Under the pieces are notes generated by a model. It was not told where the DNA came from. It worked only from the letters and a program-made list of their open reading frames with translations, and did not search any database. The position numbers and the translations under genes are program-made. From the NCBI GenBank assembly GCA_947259915.1, contig CAMYOC010000028.1:1-64000 (forward strand): a DNA stretch of 64,000 nucleotides, read 5' to 3'. This document shows positions 61,935-64,000 of this stretch, in pieces. The stretch comes from an uncultured Gammaproteobacteria bacterium (GTDB lineage: Bacteria > Pseudomonadota > Gammaproteobacteria > Steroidobacterales > XN24). Numbering within the stretch: the stretch's first letter is position 1; every line of letters begins with the position of its first letter.

Positions 61935-62924
61935 GTGAGAGCCATGGTGCTTCGCCAGCCCGGGCGGCCCCTGGAGCTGGAACAACGCGCGGACCCGGAA
62001 CCCGGCGCAGGGCAGGTGCTGCTGCGGGTGCGGGCCTGCGCCGTGTGCCGCACCGATCTGCACCTGGTCGATGGCGAGCTGCCCGATATCCCCCTGCCGA
62101 TCATCCCCGGTCACGAGATCGTCGGTGAAGTGCTGCGGGCGGGACCGGACGTGAAATGGCGACCCGGCCAGCGTCTGGGCGTGCCCTGGCTGGGCTACGC
62201 CTGCGGCCATTGCGGATTCTGCGAGGATGCGCGGGAGAATCTCTGTGACGAGGCTCGTTTTACCGGCTACCAGCTGGATGGCGGGTTCGCTGACCGGGTG
62301 CTGGCCGATCAGCGTTTTTGCTTCCCGATCGACGCGGCCTACAGCGATGTCGCCGCCGCGCCGTTGTTGTGTGCGGGTCTGATCGGCTATCGCTCGCTGG
62401 TGATGGCTGGCGACGCCCGGGAACTCGGCATCTACGGATTCGGAGCCGCCGCCCATATCGTCGCCCAGGTCGCCCTGTGGCAGCAGCGCCGCGTCTACGC
62501 TTTCACCCGGCCCGGCGACGCGGCGGCTCAGGCTTTCGCGCGCGAGCTTGGCGTGACCTGGGTCGGAGATTCGGACGCAACGCCACCGCAGCTGCTGGAC
62601 GCGACAATTATCTTTGCGCCGGTGGGCGCGCTGGTGCCCCGGGCGCTGGCGGCGGTACGCAAAGGCGGCGTCGTGGTGTGCGGTGGCATCCACATGTCAG
62701 ACATCCCGAGCTTCCCCTACTCCCTGCTATGGGGCGAGCGGGTGTTGCGTTCGGTGGCTAACCTGACGCGGCAGGACGCGCTGGAGTTCCTCGAACTGGC
62801 GCCCCGGGTGCCGGTCCGTACCCATACCGTCAGCTATCCGCTGGAACAGGCCAACCAGGCGCTGGCCGATCTGCGCGAGGGCCGCTTGAGCGGCGCCGCC
62901 GTGTTGACCATGGACCAGGCCTAG
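61935..62924 (+). CDS. Zinc-dependent alcohol dehydrogenase (CAD2-like)
   Basis: The 329-residue MDR enzyme has catalytic zinc ligands in ACAVCRTDLHL and GHEIVGEV and four structural cysteines in CGHCGFCEDARENLC. The Rossmann domain starts GIYGFGAAAHIVAQVALW. The sequence resembles the CAD2/AdhA subgroup, found in many bacteria. The GTG start has AGGAGG at 9 bp. It follows the PAS-GGDEF-EAL gene by 47 bp and its stop overlaps the convergent CrtC-like gene (CTAG). Confidence 0.9.
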   Translation: MRAMVLRQPGRPLELEQRADPEPGAGQVLLRVRACAVCRTDLHLVDGELPDIPLPIIPGHEIVGEVLRAGPDVKWRPGQRLGVPWLGYACGHCGFCEDARENLCDEARFTGYQLDGGFADRVLADQRFCFPIDAAYSDVAAAPLLCAGLIGYRSLVMAGDARELGIYGFGAAAHIVAQVALWQQRRVYAFTRPGDAAAQAFARELGVTWVGDSDATPPQLLDATIIFAPVGALVPRALAAVRKGGVVVCGGIHMSDIPSFPYSLLWGERVLRSVANLTRQDALEFLELAPRVPVRTHTVSYPLEQANQALADLREGRLSGAAVLTMDQA

Positions 62925-64000
62925 TGCGGGTGATCGTAGCCGGTCATTTCCAGATAGCCGCCGCCGGAGACGGGTCGCCCATCGCGATCGCCCCGGACCT
63001 GGATCGCGCCTTCCCAATATCTCACTGACAGATCCATCTCCTGGTGCTCGAGGCGCGGCTCAACCGCGAGTCGCAGCTTCCGGGACGGTATCGTCAGCGT
63101 CCAGCGCACGGGATATGCCGCGCCGGTCGCCGGGCTGTGCCAGCGTTCCCCCGGCTCCAGATTTACGCTGTCGCGGCTCAGCCGGACCACCCGGCCATCC
63201 GGCTCGACCAGCGTCCCGGCGCTCAGCGCATCCATGCCGCCATCCTTGCGCCGCAGACCGTAGAACATCAGGTCGCTGCCGTCATCGAGCTGGATCGAAA
63301 ACCAGTCCCAACCCGCCAGATCCGGGCCGAGCGCGCTGGTGCTCCATTCGCGGTCGAGCCAGGCCAGCCCATTCACCGGCACACGCTCGCCGCCGACCCG
63401 GACCACGCCTGCCGCGGGCATCCGCGTATAGCTGTAGTAAAGCGATGCGTTACCCGGCTCCGGCCCCTTGGCGCTATAACCATCATCCCCCTGGAACACC
63501 GGCTCACGCCCGGGCTCCAGGCGCAGGTCGAGCGCGAAGTCAGGATCGCTGGCGGCAACACGCAACGGCAGAAAACCCTCGTACAGCGAAGCCGCCGACC
63601 AATCCTCGAGCCACACCCGGAACGGCCGCGCCTCTGCGCCGGCCAGGCCTTGAGCGCCTCGGGCCAGACGTTCCCGGCTAAAGAACCTCCCGCCTGCTGT
63701 GTCGGTCAGCGCCAGATGAGCCATCCACAGCTGCCGGGTCGCCCAGGCGGACGCTCGCTGCACCGGCTGCGGTGCCAGTGCAAAGCGGAAAAAGGTCAGC
63801 TGGAAACCAAAATGGCGGCCGGTTTCACTGCTGAGGTTGCCGGTGAAATACCACCACTCAGAGCGGAAGTCGGGGTGTGGCCCATGATCCGCGGGCAGAC
63901 CCGGGCGCTGACCGGGCCGCGCGCGCTGGTAGCCGGGCTGGTCCTCGCCACCGAGCAGATCGATCACGCTGATGGCCTCCGTATCCAGCGCCGAAGGCTC
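62921..64000 (-). CDS. CrtC/AttH-like lipocalin-fold protein, 5' end beyond the window
   Basis: The frame is open from 62921 to the right edge, 360 codons, with no stop, so the true start and any signal peptide lie outside. GPHPDFRSEWWYFTGNLSS is the hallmark of the CrtC/AttH superfamily (carotenoid hydratase and plant-pathogen AttH). YSYTRMPAAGVVRVGGERVPV and LDREWSTSALGPDLAGWDWFSIQLDDGSDLMFYGLRR, read in parts, continue the family pattern. Most members are exported and unlinked to carotenoids. A GTG at 63967 would give a shorter form. The next upstream genes are probably ABC-type lipoprotein exporter genes, but they are not visible. Confidence 0.85.
   Translation of the reverse strand, partial: EPSALDTEAISVIDLLGGEDQPGYQRARPGQRPGLPADHGPHPDFRSEWWYFTGNLSSETGRHFGFQLTFFRFALAPQPVQRASAWATRQLWMAHLALTDTAGGRFFSRERLARGAQGLAGAEARPFRVWLEDWSAASLYEGFLPLRVAASDPDFALDLRLEPGREPVFQGDDGYSAKGPEPGNASLYYSYTRMPAAGVVRVGGERVPVNGLAWLDREWSTSALGPDLAGWDWFSIQLDDGSDLMFYGLRRKDGGMDALSAGTLVEPDGRVVRLSRDSVNLEPGERWHSPATGAAYPVRWTLTIPSRKLRLAVEPRLEHQEMDLSVRYWEGAIQVRGDRDGRPVSGGGYLEMTGYDHPH

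Overview
The window is a GC-rich chromosomal segment from a free-living, aerobic, Gram-negative heterotroph, most likely a gammaproteobacterium. That placement rests on a CysB-type regulator, a proteobacterial type GshA, Nei, LoiP, YheT, DUF2333 and DUF3108 proteins, and many lipoproteins with ordinary lipoboxes. The mix of M13, S9, M48 and DUF5117-type peptidases with fatty-acid genes recalls Woeseia/Steroidobacter-like or xanthomonad-like lineages, but this is an inference. I see no rRNA, tRNA, CRISPR, phage or insertion sequence. Genes are packed closely, many with 1-8 bp overlaps, and several starts are GTG, TTG or apparently CTG.

Layout. 1-5.7 kb: a gene tail, an eight-haem NapC-like membrane cytochrome, then cysB and a cysteine synthase separated by a decayed FAD-monooxygenase gene. 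5.7-10 kb: an isoaspartyl peptidase, a membrane-anchored peroxiredoxin-like protein and an exported S9 peptidase. 10-15 kb: a Ser/Thr kinase and PP2C phosphatase pair, facing a DUF1800-DUF1501 export operon. 15-18.6 kb: a TetR-controlled HlyD/ABC-2 efflux operon with a 26-bp perfect palindromic operator. 18.6-25 kb: a sulfotransferase-like and class IV aminotransferase pair, a diguanylate cyclase, gshA, nei and DUF962. 25-30.5 kb: a degenerate GGDEF protein coupled to a REC-EAL phosphodiesterase, a divergent Lrp/gamma-lyase pair, and a TetR gene that shares an operator sequence with the membrane-protein gene behind it. 30.5-36.8 kb: a small single-gene unit with its own promoter and terminator, LoiP, hydrolases and family-of-unknown-function proteins.

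36.9-42 kb: ugpQ-glpD-glpK, which together would turn glycerophosphodiesters and glycerol into dihydroxyacetone phosphate, then an MsbA-like exporter. 42-49.5 kb: fatty-acyl and xenobiotic metabolism: a YheT hydrolase, two short-chain dehydrogenases, a histidine phosphatase, an acyl-CoA dehydrogenase next to an ACAD10/11-type phosphotransferase, a dimethylargininase and a thioesterase. 49.5-58.5 kb: an NlpE-like lipoprotein, an acetoacetate-decarboxylase-like protein, fadD coupled to a DUF3108 protein, and two large exported metallopeptidases. 58.5-64 kb: a bactofilin, a MAPEG protein, a PAS-GGDEF-EAL protein, a zinc alcohol dehydrogenase and a CrtC/AttH-like protein that runs off the right edge.

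The most interesting points are the atypical multihaem cytochrome, the unannotated pseudogene beside cysK, the CTG start implied by a chain of 4-bp overlaps, the I-site-only GGDEF protein beside an EAL enzyme, the sulfotransferase/aminotransferase pair, and the small gene at 30.7 kb.
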